64,000 nucleotides of DNA from a virus: positions 64,001 through 128,000 of IMG/VR virus record IMGVR_UViG_3300036766_001364, one strand, 5' to 3'. Each line of letters starts with the position of its first letter. The first letter of the stretch is position 1. The position numbers and the translations under genes were made by a program. Shown here piece after piece: positions 35,288 to 43,682 of the stretch. Below the pieces are notes generated by a model that saw only the letters and a list, made by a program, of their open reading frames with translations, was not told where the DNA came from and made no database searches.

Positions 35288-38200
35288 TGTCTTCAGTAGG
35301 ATCGCCGCGCTGACGGCGGCGGAGAACCAGGAGAGCGCCGATCGCTGGAAGCGAGCGCTCGTCGGATCGTTCAACGCGGGCGAAGAGAAAGCAGAAAAGA
35401 ATGGCGGTGGATCGAGCGGGACTACGGGGCTGCCCGTCGTCGCGAAGCCAGAGCGCGGACTGGTCAGCGCCGAGAGCGAATCAGAGCCGAAGTCTCCCGC
35501 GAGGAGGCTCGTACCAGACCCGAGCATCCCCGACGTCGCGAAGGCCGAAGCGGGCGGACCGATCGCGGCCGGGCTGGCCGTCGTGGCGGCAGACACGGGC
35601 CGCGTCCTGATGCTGCAGAGGGCTCTTGCCGACGGCAGAGACGACCCCGCTGCCGGGACGTGGGAGTTTCCTGGCGGCCACGTCGACGCCGGAGAGAGGC
35701 CGCTAAACGCGGCCAAGCGCGAGTGGGCAGAAGAAGTGGGCGTCGCGCTTCCAGACGGCGTTGTGGTCTCACGCTGGAGATCGCCCGATGGGGTCTATGC
35801 GGGGTTCGTCTGGAGGGTGGAGAGCGAGGGGCTCGTGCCGTTCGGCGACCGCGACCAGGTGACGAACCCAGACGACCCGGACGGTGACCGGCTCGAAGCG
35901 ATCGCCTGGTGGGAGCCCGACGACGTGCCCGACAACCCGGCCCTTCGCGACGAGCTCAAGGGCCGTATCGGAGATGCTCTCGGACCCGTCATGAAGAAAG
36001 CCGACGAGGCCATCGCGAACGCCGTGAGGGATCGCCTCAGGGAGGACCCGCGCTACTATTCGGGGGCGCTCGCCGATGGGGGCGGACTGAGTTCGGCGGA
36101 CCCCGAGAAGCTCGAGAACGTGCTGATGATCACGACCAGCGTCCCGCCCGAGGGCGCGCAGAGCGGCGGTGGGCGCAAGGACCGCACGGTCAGCAACGCG
36201 ACGGCGGCGACTACGGGGCTCGCGACCACGGGGCTCGCGACTCTCTCGCTCTCGACGTACGCGATCGGGGACAACGGTGCGGGGGCGACCGTGAAAGACG
36301 TCGAGCCGCGACCCGCCGATGGGGTGGCGCCGCACGCTCCCGAATCGGACCTCAAAGACGAGGTGCAGTACCTCAACAAGGGCGCAGACCCGATGAACTG
36401 GACGCACGGGGTCGTGGACTTCACGACGGGCGAGGACGACAAGAAGAAGCCGGTCACGTCTGAGCCGCTGAAGCGCCCGAGGCTCGCGTACGCAGACTTC
36501 AACCCGGGCATCCGCAAGGACATCGTCGAGTCGCTCGAGCGCGCCGTCGTGTCGCTCGCGGTCGCCGATCCGTCGCCGTTCATCGCGCTCGCGGCGCTCG
36601 CGTCTCCGGAGCTCGGTCTCTCGTGGGACCCGGCGAAGAGCGACTACGCGGTCCTCGACCCGCGCGTCGACGACATGATCGGAGCGACGTTCGGGAAGCT
36701 CGCAAAGATGGCCCGTCGGATGGGCGACGGAGCGCTCGTCAACGATTTGTCGCTCCTGAGGTCGCGCGTGCAGCGCGCCCTCCCGATGGGGCCAATGGAG
36801 ACCGTCGCCTCGATGCATCAGGTGGCCAAGGCGGCCCGTCACCTCGGGGTGCCGTGTGAATCACCGTCAGTGGTCTCAAAATCGAAGGACACGGCGGATT
36901 CGATCGGGCGCGCGGCCCAGGCCGTGTTGAGGGTCAGGGACAGCCTGGAGGACAGCGTCTTCGACAAGGGCAAGCGCCGAGAGCTCGACCCGACCATCAT
37001 GACGGCCGTCGATGCGCTGTACGAGGACGCCGTCTCGCTCATGGACGGGCTCGAGCTCAGCAGGTTCGTGGACCACGGCGACGACGAGCCGGAACACGAG
37101 GTCATCGAGGCCGCGGACGTCGAGAACACGGTCAGCGACGTCGAGAAGACCGATATCTTGCTCGACGCCGTGAACAGCAAGACGAATAAGTCACATTCGC
37201 AGACGAAGTGCATGAGCTGCGGCATGGCGCCGACGAAGCTCGTCAAGTGGGCCGAGGGCATGGCGCTGGCGTGGTTCTGCGACCGCGACTTCGACGACTG
37301 GAAGAAGAAGAACGGCGGCGAGATCGTCTGGGTCCACGACGTCAGAGACGGCGACGTGGGGCCGATGATCAAGAAGGGCAGCGTGTCGGTCAGCGACACG
37401 TTCGAGGACCCGACCGAAGACAAGGGCGGTCCCGAGAACCTGCCAAAAAAGTGGGAGAAGCGCCACCTTGAGGCCGAGGTGGACAAGACCGAGCGCCCGA
37501 TAGACAGGATCGGCGTTGCGATCCCCTCTGAACCGGAGCTCGAGCAGATGAACGACTCAGGACACCCCCTCCCGCGCAACGTCGTGACGGGAGACGCGCC
37601 CCCGCAGCACACGGGGACGATGATCGCGTGGTACCCGACGACGGGACAGTCGCGACAGATCGCCGAGGAGGGCGGGGAGAGCGCCGACGAGCTGCACGTG
37701 ACGATCGCGTACCTCGGCGAGACGTCTGACCACGACGAGCGAGCCGTCGAAGCGATCAGGCGTGTCCTGCGCGAAGAGACCCTCAAGCAGCCCCCGATGG
37801 ACGGGTCTCTCGGTGGCGTCGGACGCTTCAACCCGAGCGAGGGGGGCGACGGCAAGTCGCCTGTGATCGCCCTCGTGGACGTGCCCGGGCTCTCTGAGTT
37901 CAGGACGCGGATCGTGCACGCGCTCGAGCGCGAGGGCGTCGAGTTCCCGCGCGACCACGGGTTCACGCCGCACATGACGATCCGATACGACGAGCCCGGC
38001 ATGGACGACCTCGCGGCGCGCGGGATCCCGCAGATCGAGACGACTCCGATCTCCGTGGACAAGGTCTGGCTCGTGCGCGACGGGAAGCGCGAGGAGTTCA
38101 CCCTCGACTCCGGCGTCGGGCAGGTGTCCGGGATGGTCCCTTCGCACGTGAAGGCCGCCGACGACGACGCGCGGAACTTTGGCAGGTCGTTCGGCCGCCT

Positions 38201-38288
38201 GTGGAGCCGTTCGTTCCTCGATCGCCGCTACCGGCTCGCCGTCGTCAAGGACGCCGACGGCGACCGCGAGATACTGGAGCTCGACTGA
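35274..38288 (+). CDS. Large protein with Nudix and 2H-phosphoesterase domains
   Basis: 1004 residues from ATG 35274 (GGGAG upstream). About residues 95-215 are a Nudix hydrolase: LAVVAADTGRVLMLQR, then the Nudix box GGHVDAGERPLNAAKREWAEEVGV with all key Glu residues. The middle is long, helical and of unknown fold, with a CMSCGM..FCDRDF cysteine cluster near residue 660. The C-terminal 200 residues hold two HxT motifs, ELHVTIAYLGE and FTPHMTIRYDEP, as in LigT/2H phosphoesterases. Family knowledge: Nudix enzymes cleave nucleoside diphosphates linked to X; 2H enzymes open cyclic phosphates and 2'-5' linkages, and one phage 2H enzyme (Acb1) degrades CBASS signals. The two could act in one nucleotide-clearing path. 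Location among head genes suggests a virion protein. Confidence 0.75.
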   Translation: MAQRSVFSRIAALTAAENQESADRWKRALVGSFNAGEEKAEKNGGGSSGTTGLPVVAKPERGLVSAESESEPKSPARRLVPDPSIPDVAKAEAGGPIAAGLAVVAADTGRVLMLQRALADGRDDPAAGTWEFPGGHVDAGERPLNAAKREWAEEVGVALPDGVVVSRWRSPDGVYAGFVWRVESEGLVPFGDRDQVTNPDDPDGDRLEAIAWWEPDDVPDNPALRDELKGRIGDALGPVMKKADEAIANAVRDRLREDPRYYSGALADGGGLSSADPEKLENVLMITTSVPPEGAQSGGGRKDRTVSNATAATTGLATTGLATLSLSTYAIGDNGAGATVKDVEPRPADGVAPHAPESDLKDEVQYLNKGADPMNWTHGVVDFTTGEDDKKKPVTSEPLKRPRLAYADFNPGIRKDIVESLERAVVSLAVADPSPFIALAALASPELGLSWDPAKSDYAVLDPRVDDMIGATFGKLAKMARRMGDGALVNDLSLLRSRVQRALPMGPMETVASMHQVAKAARHLGVPCESPSVVSKSKDTADSIGRAAQAVLRVRDSLEDSVFDKGKRRELDPTIMTAVDALYEDAVSLMDGLELSRFVDHGDDEPEHEVIEAADVENTVSDVEKTDILLDAVNSKTNKSHSQTKCMSCGMAPTKLVKWAEGMALAWFCDRDFDDWKKKNGGEIVWVHDVRDGDVGPMIKKGSVSVSDTFEDPTEDKGGPENLPKKWEKRHLEAEVDKTERPIDRIGVAIPSEPELEQMNDSGHPLPRNVVTGDAPPQHTGTMIAWYPTTGQSRQIAEEGGESADELHVTIAYLGETSDHDERAVEAIRRVLREETLKQPPMDGSLGGVGRFNPSEGGDGKSPVIALVDVPGLSEFRTRIVHALEREGVEFPRDHGFTPHMTIRYDEPGMDDLAARGIPQIETTPISVDKVWLVRDGKREEFTLDSGVGQVSGMVPSHVKAADDDARNFGRSFGRLWSRSFLDRRYRLAVVKDADGDREILELD

Positions 38289-38289
38289 C

Positions 38290-38478
38290 GTGGGGCTCTA
38301 CGACCAGCGACGCGTCCTCTCGCGGGCAGAGCTCAAGAAGGAGATCGAGCTCAGGCTGGCGAGGCTCGTCCCCGGGAACATGCGGACGGGGCCGAACGAC
38401 TCGGCGCTGATGAAGGCGAGCAACTACCTCGAAGAGATCATGGCGCTGGTCGATTCGTACGCTCCGCCGCGCCGGTAG
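38290..38478 (+). CDS. Small hypothetical protein
   Basis: 62 residues from GTG 38290, one base after the previous stop. Helical (VLSRAELKKEIELRLARLVPG...SNYLEEIMALVDSY) and amphipathic. It closes the protease operon before a promoter. Unknown family. Confidence 0.6.
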   Translation: MGLYDQRRVLSRAELKKEIELRLARLVPGNMRTGPNDSALMKASNYLEEIMALVDSYAPPRR

Positions 38479-38501
38479 GAGCGTCTCACCGTCGGCTCAC
38501 G

Positions 38502-38533
38502 GGTTTCAACGCCGCGGATCGCAGCGCTAGGAT
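38502..38533 (+). promoter_or_regulatory. Putative phage promoter, GGTTTC-N20-TAGGAT
   Basis: GGTTTC 38502-38507, TAGGAT 38528-38533, 23 bp after a stop codon. Confidence 0.6.
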
Positions 38534-38565
38534 CCGCTGGACGAACCGAGTGGGGGAGATGACCC

Positions 38566-39249
38566 GTGCAGATAGCAGACCCGGTGACGCACCGCACAGA
38601 GTGGCGCCTCGAGAAGAGAGACGGCTCAGTCGAGGATTTCATCGCCGATCGACGCGCCGAGGCGCGGGAAGTCATCGGCGGCCATCGACCGAGCGGACAG
38701 ATCGACGAGGGCGGCCTTCGCGGCGAAGTGGACGTCATCCAGCGGTGGCTTCGCGACCCCGCGACGCCCGAACCGGTGCGCGGTCTCTGGACGCCCGACA
38801 GGGTGATCGACGCCGCTCTTCAGCGGCTCTTCGAGAAGGGCGTCGACCCGTTCGAGGTCGTCGAGCGCGCCGGGAACCTCATGGTCACCGCGGGGATCAC
38901 CGTCCTGCTCCACCTGCTCACGGGCGGGGCAGACACCGTGTTCTCGAACGCGACCGCGTACCTCGGTGTCGGCGACTCGACGACGGCCGTCTCCGTCGGT
39001 CAGACGGACCTCCAGGCGGGCTCGAACAAGCTGCGCAAGGCGATGAACGCCACGTACCCGATCGTCGCGGCCCCGAGCGTGCAGTTCCAGGCCACGTTCG
39101 GCTCGGGCGAGGCCAACTTCGCGTGGAGCGAGATCGCGACGTTCAACGGCCCTTCCGGTTCGTCGATGCTCAACCGCGTCGTCCAGAGCCTGGGCACGAA
39201 GTCGTCGGGCGCAACGTGGAGCGCGACCGAGGCAATAGCGTGGGCCTGA
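38566..39249 (+). CDS. Phage structural protein (tail or decoration type)
   Basis: 227 residues, GTG 38566 with GGGGGAG upstream. The N-terminal half is helical and charged; the second half (YLGVGDSTTAVSVGQTDLQAG...FGSGEANFAWSEIATFNG) and the ending MLNRVVQSLGTKSSGATWS are a beta-rich pattern seen in many uncharacterised phage tail or decoration proteins. Head of an operon of small structural genes running to 41928. Exact role unknown. Confidence 0.6.
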   Translation: MQIADPVTHRTEWRLEKRDGSVEDFIADRRAEAREVIGGHRPSGQIDEGGLRGEVDVIQRWLRDPATPEPVRGLWTPDRVIDAALQRLFEKGVDPFEVVERAGNLMVTAGITVLLHLLTGGADTVFSNATAYLGVGDSTTAVSVGQTDLQAGSNKLRKAMNATYPIVAAPSVQFQATFGSGEANFAWSEIATFNGPSGSSMLNRVVQSLGTKSSGATWSATEAIAWA

Positions 39250-39276
39250 CGGGATCGGCTTAGGGGTCGCCGAGAG

Positions 39277-39771
39277 ATGCGTGGTGCGACGGATGCCCAC
39301 AGGCGGCTCGACGCCGCGATCGCGTCTTCAGAATCGATTGCGAGGACGTACCTCGGGCCGGGCGAGCGACCGCCAGACATGTCTCCCGTCCAGACGGGTC
39401 CGAGGGGCGGACACTTCTACACGGGCGGCCGCGCCGCGGGGGGATCGACCGCTCAGAGCTCCGTGAAGAGGTGGCGGAGAAACATCGACGCGTACGTCAG
39501 GTCCCACGGGAGACGCGACATGGACCGTCTGGCCAGGGGCGTCGTCGAGCTGGTGGCGGGGAAGCCGACCGGCCCGAACGCTCTTCGGCGCTGCGGTGAT
39601 TGCGGCGGACCGAGGGCGCGCCGGGGTGTGTGCCGATCCGAGAGCTGTCCAGCGCGAGCTGAGTGGAAGTTCGTCGGAGACCTCCTCAGGGGGATCGCAG
39701 AACACCCCGGTGACGAGATGATCGGGGCTCGCGGGAGATCCCCCGCGAAGAGCGCTCAAGCGGGCCGGTGA
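39277..39771 (+). CDS. Zinc-ribbon protein with GPRGG module
   Basis: 164 residues. Residues 24-50 are YLGPGERPPDMSPVQTGPRGGHFYTGG, the module shared with three other proteins of this window. A helical middle is followed by a zinc ribbon (CGDCGGPRARRGVCRSESC, near residues 105-124). The start ATG 39277 has GAGAG just upstream. Its position among virion genes supports a structural or packaged role. Function unknown. Confidence 0.6.
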   Translation: MRGATDAHRRLDAAIASSESIARTYLGPGERPPDMSPVQTGPRGGHFYTGGRAAGGSTAQSSVKRWRRNIDAYVRSHGRRDMDRLARGVVELVAGKPTGPNALRRCGDCGGPRARRGVCRSESCPARAEWKFVGDLLRGIAEHPGDEMIGARGRSPAKSAQAGR

Positions 39772-39775
39772 ATCC

Positions 39776-40015
39776 ATGGAGCACGGGCTCGTCGGGATCA
39801 TGCTGACGGATCGGCCGGGGAGGCCGAACGTCGCCTGCGGATGCGGCCGCGTGGCGTCGGGCGCCGTCGGGGCGACCTGGACGGTCACCGACAACGGGGA
39901 CGGGACGGCGTCGTGCTCGCCGTCGTTCGACTGGAAGGGACACTTCCACGAGACGGCCGTCCGCGTCCCGATCATGGACGGGCTGCCCGAGAACTTTCGC
40001 GACGGGACAGACTGA
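39776..40015 (+). CDS. Small hypothetical protein
   Basis: 79 residues from ATG 39776. Beta-rich with CGCG near residue 22 and a closing FDWKGHFHETAVRVPIMDG. Its stop overlaps the ATG of the next gene. Many phages carry such a pair of small proteins; no name can be given. Confidence 0.55.
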   Translation: MEHGLVGIMLTDRPGRPNVACGCGRVASGAVGATWTVTDNGDGTASCSPSFDWKGHFHETAVRVPIMDGLPENFRDGTD

Positions 40016-40569
40016 TGGCGGACGGCATCGCGTGCTTCATGGTCGCGCTCACGGGAGAGATGCGCCGGTGCCTGCGCCGCTACGCGTCCGAGTCAGAGTG
40101 TCCCGTGGCGCCGGGCTACCACGACGCGCGCGGACAGATCGAGAAGTGTCGGGCGACGCGGGACGACGCGGGCCACTACGATGGCGGCGGGAGCGTCGAA
40201 GACTTCGCCGGAGATCCCAGGTGGCCGACCGATTGCGCCTGCGGGTACGTCTTCGCCGAGAGCGACGCGCGGCAGGTGTTCGTCGAGCTGCTGTACGGGG
40301 ACGGCGAGGGCCGCGAGATGACGATCGCGGAGATGCCGCCCGGAGCGATGTTCGACGTCGCCTGGACTCACGAGAAGGGCCCCGACGGGAGGTCGCTCGC
40401 CGTCAAGCTCCCGGGAGGGCCGCACGACGTCTGGTTCATCGACGGGCCGAGCACGAGCGGGGGGTACTGGACGCGCACGGGTGAGCCTCCGAGACTCACG
40501 GTGTCGCCGAGCATCCTCACGCCGAAGTACCACGGGTTCCTCAGAGACGGGACCCTCGTCCCGACCTAG
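40015..40569 (+). CDS. Conserved phage protein, DUF6527-like C-terminus (tentative)
   Basis: 184 residues from ATG 40015. Cys-containing N-terminal part, a CACGYVF near residue 78 and a well-ordered C-terminal pattern WTRTGEPPRLTVSPSILTPKYHGFLRDG, which recurs in phage proteins annotated with a domain of unknown function (W..G.PP.LTVSPSI...YHG...DG). I assign the DUF only tentatively from memory. Last gene before a promoter that overlaps its stop codon. Confidence 0.55.
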   Translation: MADGIACFMVALTGEMRRCLRRYASESECPVAPGYHDARGQIEKCRATRDDAGHYDGGGSVEDFAGDPRWPTDCACGYVFAESDARQVFVELLYGDGEGREMTIAEMPPGAMFDVAWTHEKGPDGRSLAVKLPGGPHDVWFIDGPSTSGGYWTRTGEPPRLTVSPSILTPKYHGFLRDGTLVPT

Positions 40570-40600
40570 GTTTCGACTTTCATCCAGTTGTGTATTAATA
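40569..40600 (+). promoter_or_regulatory. Putative phage promoter, GGTTTC-N18/20-TATTAATA
   Basis: GGTTTC 40569-40574 starts on the last base of a TAG stop codon; the -10 is ambiguous (TATTAA at 40593 or TTAATA at 40595). Confidence 0.5.
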
Positions 40601-40619
40601 GGCGCGAAGCCAGTGAAAT

Positions 40620-40919
40620 GTGCGAGCAACAGCGTATCAACCGATCAACAAGAAGCTGTCTGTCCCCGGTGAGACGGAAGTCGCGGCGCTTGTCGACCGC
40701 AGGCACATGATGTCAGCCTCCAAGATCAACGTCACGGTGGACAAGGACGCGTACGTAGCGTTCGACCGCGACGGGACGCTCGACGCTTCGAACGCTCTGG
40801 AGCTCAAGGCTGGCGAGAGCTATTCGGACGACGACGTCTTCATCGGAGGAATGATATCGTTCGTCAACAAGAACGCGGATGAACGCCCCACCATCCGCGG
40901 GATCATGTGGGGGAATTGA
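40620..40919 (+). CDS. Small beta-rich structural protein, paralogue 1
   Basis: 99 residues from GTG 40620. The second half (YVAFDRDGTLDASNALELKAGESYSDDD...ISFVNKNADERPTIRGIMWG) parallels the next gene product (YSEANLEIAANVSFINVTPAQTPRVRGVLWSG), so the two are tandem paralogues. Likely head decoration or tail proteins with a beta-sandwich; inferred. Confidence 0.6.
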   Translation: MRATAYQPINKKLSVPGETEVAALVDRRHMMSASKINVTVDKDAYVAFDRDGTLDASNALELKAGESYSDDDVFIGGMISFVNKNADERPTIRGIMWGN

Positions 40920-40928
40920 GGGATTAGG

Positions 40929-41279
40929 ATGCCTATCTACCCGAGGGTCAACGTCGTGACGACGGTCGTGACCGAGAAGATCATGGCCGACGAATCGACG
41001 CCGATCGACGTCACGCTCGCCGTCGCTGCGACCGCCGAAGATCTCGCCACGGTGCCATTCGGAAAGAAGGGGCGCTCGATCTCGCTCATCAACGAGGGAC
41101 CGGGCGACGTCGCGCTCAAGTTCGACGGCGTGGCCACCGAGGCCGACGTGCTCATCAAGGAGGCCGAGGGCTACTCAGAGGCGAACCTCGAGATCGCGGC
41201 GAACGTCTCGTTCATCAACGTGACGCCCGCACAGACTCCACGAGTGCGCGGGGTGCTCTGGAGCGGCGCGATCTCCTGA
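40929..41279 (+). CDS. Small beta-rich structural protein, paralogue 2
   Basis: 116 residues, ATG 40929. Beta-sandwich pattern with GKKGRSISLINEGPGDVALKF, shared with the upstream paralogue in its C-terminal half. No cysteines and no membrane segment. Spacing of 9 bp to the previous gene and 8 bp to the next indicates one operon. Confidence 0.6.
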   Translation: MPIYPRVNVVTTVVTEKIMADESTPIDVTLAVAATAEDLATVPFGKKGRSISLINEGPGDVALKFDGVATEADVLIKEAEGYSEANLEIAANVSFINVTPAQTPRVRGVLWSGAIS

Positions 41280-41286
41280 TCGACCT

Positions 41287-41928
41287 ATGGCGTTCATATT
41301 CGGGGCTCACGGCTTCAACTTCAACTGGCAGGGGCAGTGGCTGACGGGGTCGCTCTACTTCGTGGGGGACGCCGTCTTCAGCGCCGGTTCTTCCTACGTG
41401 TGCGTCCAGTCGCACGCTGCGTCGCCCGGCAACGCGCCGCCGTCCGCTTCGTTCTGGTCCGCGCTCGTCGCGCAGGGACCGACGGGACCGATGCCGCCCG
41501 TCGTGCAGGCTCCCGCGGACATCACCAACTCGACGGTCACCCTCGCAGACGCCACGGGGCTCGCGTTCCCGGTAGCGTCGAGCAATGACTACTACTTCGA
41601 GTTCGCGGTCACGTTCAGGTCGGCCGCGCTCAACACCGGCATAACCCTGGCGGTGAACGGCCCGGCGGCCCCGACGTCGATCGTGACCATGACCGATATC
41701 TCGACGTCTCTCGCCGCACGCGTGCTCGGGGCAGCGCGCGCCTACAACGGCACGGTGGGGTCGACTGTCATCGACACGGCGAACGCCGACACGATGGCCT
41801 TCGTGTCGGGAGTCCTCCGCAACGGAGCGACGGCCGGGGCGCTCGTCCTGCGCTTCGCGTCGTCGCGCGGTGGGACCCTCGTCACGGTCAGGGCGGGGTC
41901 TGTCGTCCGGTACCACCAGTTGAACTAG
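41287..41928 (+). CDS. Tail-fibre-like protein with carbohydrate-binding N-terminus
   Basis: 213 residues. FNWQGQWLTGSLYFVGDAVFSAGSSYVCVQSH near the N-terminus matches the small CBM5/12-like repeat (WxxGxxYxxGDxVxxxGxxYxC) often seen in phage fibres, followed by a collagen-like GPTGPMPP turn and a beta-sandwich C-terminal domain. Probable adhesin or fibre tip recognising cell-surface sugars. Last gene of its operon. Confidence 0.65.
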   Translation: MAFIFGAHGFNFNWQGQWLTGSLYFVGDAVFSAGSSYVCVQSHAASPGNAPPSASFWSALVAQGPTGPMPPVVQAPADITNSTVTLADATGLAFPVASSNDYYFEFAVTFRSAALNTGITLAVNGPAAPTSIVTMTDISTSLAARVLGAARAYNGTVGSTVIDTANADTMAFVSGVLRNGATAGALVLRFASSRGGTLVTVRAGSVVRYHQLN

Positions 41929-41934
41929 GCGTGA

Positions 41935-41966
41935 GGTTTCATCGCGATGCGCGGCCGCCGTATGAT
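41935..41966 (+). promoter_or_regulatory. Putative phage promoter, GGTTTC-N20-TATGAT
   Basis: GGTTTC 41935-41940, TATGAT 41961-41966, in a 106-bp intergenic region before ATG 42035. Confidence 0.65.
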
Positions 41967-42034
41967 CCTGATAGGTTTCCCGGGGCCTGTCCCCGGCGCC
42001 ACGATCTCACCGAATAACGCGGGAGGCCCGTAGA

Positions 42035-42796
42035 ATGTCCATCGTTGCGTCTGAACTCATCGCGTACGCGGCCGCGAATATGCCGACGGACGAGTCGTCG
42101 ACTGTCGGTGGGGCGATCGACCCGCTGCGCCGCGTGACGTTCACGGACATCGCGGCGACCGACACCGTCCAGGCGCTCTCTGACTCGGCGTCAGACACGG
42201 CCGGTCCGACGGTCACGGTGACGGGCCGCAACGCGGGCGGCGCGACGGTGTCTGAGACGAAGGCGCTGACCGGCACGTCGGCCATCACGTTCAGCACGAT
42301 GGGGGCCGTCGAGCGCGTCCAGATCGTGGAGCTGAGCGCGACCTGCGTCGGGAACATCACCGTCAGGCGGACGACGGGCGCGACGCTCATCGGGACGGTC
42401 CCGATCGGCGAGCGCGGCTTCAGGCGCATGTTCATCAACGCGTTCTCGGACGTCGGCTCGAAGAACTACTACGAGAAGTTCTTCTGGAAGAACACCAACG
42501 GGTCGCTGGCGCTCCTGAACGCGCTCGTCCAGCAGAACTCAGACCCGACGGGCAAGGTCACGCACCTCATCGCGGCGGCCGTGGGGGACACGGCGACCTC
42601 GGCGAACAGGCTCACGGCCCCGTCGGCGGCCAACACGCTCGACCCGGACACCTTCGACGACGTCGACAAGGCCGTGCCCGGCACGGACCTCGCGTCGGCC
42701 GCGGCGATCGGCGTGTGGCTCAAGCTGGCGCTGGGAGCGGCGGATTCTCCGATCAAGAGCTCGTATACGAGTCAGCTCAGCGGGCAGTCAGTTTGA
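42035..42796 (+). CDS. Phage structural protein, C-terminus altered by neighbouring homing gene
   Basis: 253 residues with GGGAGG before ATG 42035. The N-terminal half is a Thr/Ser-rich beta domain (TDIAATDTVQALSDSASDT...VTVTGRNAGG); the second half has GSKNYYEKFFWKNTNGSLALLNA and a long loop-rich end. It stops after SSYTSQLSGQSV. Downstream, past a terminator, the same peptide SQLSGQSV is encoded again with different codons and continues YPTNYLV before a stop, so the original end of the gene seems to have been displaced. A virion protein; class unknown. Confidence 0.65.
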   Translation: MSIVASELIAYAAANMPTDESSTVGGAIDPLRRVTFTDIAATDTVQALSDSASDTAGPTVTVTGRNAGGATVSETKALTGTSAITFSTMGAVERVQIVELSATCVGNITVRRTTGATLIGTVPIGERGFRRMFINAFSDVGSKNYYEKFFWKNTNGSLALLNALVQQNSDPTGKVTHLIAAAVGDTATSANRLTAPSAANTLDPDTFDDVDKAVPGTDLASAAAIGVWLKLALGAADSPIKSSYTSQLSGQSV

Positions 42797-42829
42797 GAGG
42801 TCAAAGGGTCTGCTTACATGCACAGAAAC

Positions 42830-42855
42830 GGGCCCGCAGTTGCGGGCCCATTCGT
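42830..42855 (+). terminator. Terminator hairpin
   Basis: GGGCCCGC/GCGGGCCC (830-837 with 842-849), AGTT loop, followed by ATTCGTT. Confidence 0.65.
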
Positions 42856-42859
42856 TAGG

Positions 42860-42908
42860 AAGATCTCAACTCTCTGGGCAATCAGTTTATCCAACCAATT
42901 ATCTAGTC
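42860..42908 (+). pseudogene. Displaced 3' end of the 42035 gene
   Basis: Encodes RSQLSGQSVYPTNYLV then a stop. The first eight residues duplicate the end of the intact gene with synonymous codon changes. Looks like the original gene end left behind by insertion of the GIY-YIG element. Confidence 0.5.
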
Positions 42909-42927
42909 TCTTTTGACTCTTTCATTG

Positions 42928-42941
42928 TACAATCTAGTACA
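42928..42941 (+). promoter_or_regulatory. TACAAT -10 with ATG 7 nt downstream (leaderless start)
   Basis: TTGTACAAT ends at 42933 and the ATG is at 42941. A TTGACT lies only 9 bp upstream, too close to serve as a normal -35. Confidence 0.45.
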
Positions 42942-43666
42942 TGGCAGTCATCTACGCGCTCATCCAGCCGAAGACCGAGGAGATTAGGTACATCGGCAAG
43001 ACAGAACATGACCAATGGAAGCGATACGGACAGCACATCGCTGGTGCCACGGCCGAGAAGGCAAGATCGCGCCGCCTGACGGCGTGGATCAAGTCTGTCC
43101 GTCCCGACCTTCCCGGTCTCATCGTCCTCGAGACCGATCCCGATGGCCTGAACGAAGCGGAGAAGCGATGGATCGCTTGGGCGCGTGCTAACGGGTATCG
43201 CCTCGTCAACATGACAGACGGCGGCGACGGCCAGTCGAGGAGCTACGTCCCGTCAGCGGAAGCGCGCGCCAAAGTATCGGCTTCGCTCAAGGGCCGCGTG
43301 AAGACCGACCTCGAGAGGCAGCACATCTCCGAGGCGCTCAAAGGTCATCCGGTCTCTGATGAGACCAAAGCCAAGATAGCCGCTGGACACAAAGGCAAAC
43401 CTCTGTCTGACGAACACAAACAGGCGATCGGCCGCGGCGTCACCGGTGAGAAAAACGGGTTCTACGGGAAGATGCACACTGAAGAAGTCAAGGCTAGGAT
43501 AAGTCGCCTCGGCTGGCATCATTCAGATGAGACCAAATCTCAGCTTTCTGTCACCAATAGGCAATACCGGCATTCGCCCGAGGCCAGGGAGAAGATGCGC
43601 CAAGCCGCCCTCGCGCGAGAAGCCGCCAAGAAGGCCCTGACCCAGGTTTCTGCGACCGACACGTAG
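42941..43666 (+). CDS. GIY-YIG homing endonuclease
   Basis: 241 residues from ATG 42941. GIY-YIG core: VIYALIQP..EIRYIGKT with conserved Arg and Glu further on (EAEKRWIAWARANGYRLVNMTDGG). The C-terminal 140 residues are NUMOD3-type DNA-binding repeats (KISEALKG-like HPVSDETKAKIAAGHKGKPLSD; NGFYGKMHTEEVKARIS). Lies after a terminator and a displaced gene end, with a leaderless start. It is free-standing, not in an intron or intein. Confidence 0.88.
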   Translation: MAVIYALIQPKTEEIRYIGKTEHDQWKRYGQHIAGATAEKARSRRLTAWIKSVRPDLPGLIVLETDPDGLNEAEKRWIAWARANGYRLVNMTDGGDGQSRSYVPSAEARAKVSASLKGRVKTDLERQHISEALKGHPVSDETKAKIAAGHKGKPLSDEHKQAIGRGVTGEKNGFYGKMHTEEVKARISRLGWHHSDETKSQLSVTNRQYRHSPEAREKMRQAALAREAAKKALTQVSATDT

Positions 43667-43682
43667 GCGCGACGATTGTCCC

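Noticed and set aside
42913-42933. TTGACT plus TACAAT as a sigma-70 promoter
   Set aside because: The hexamers are only 9 bp apart, not 16-18. The -10 alone may still be used.
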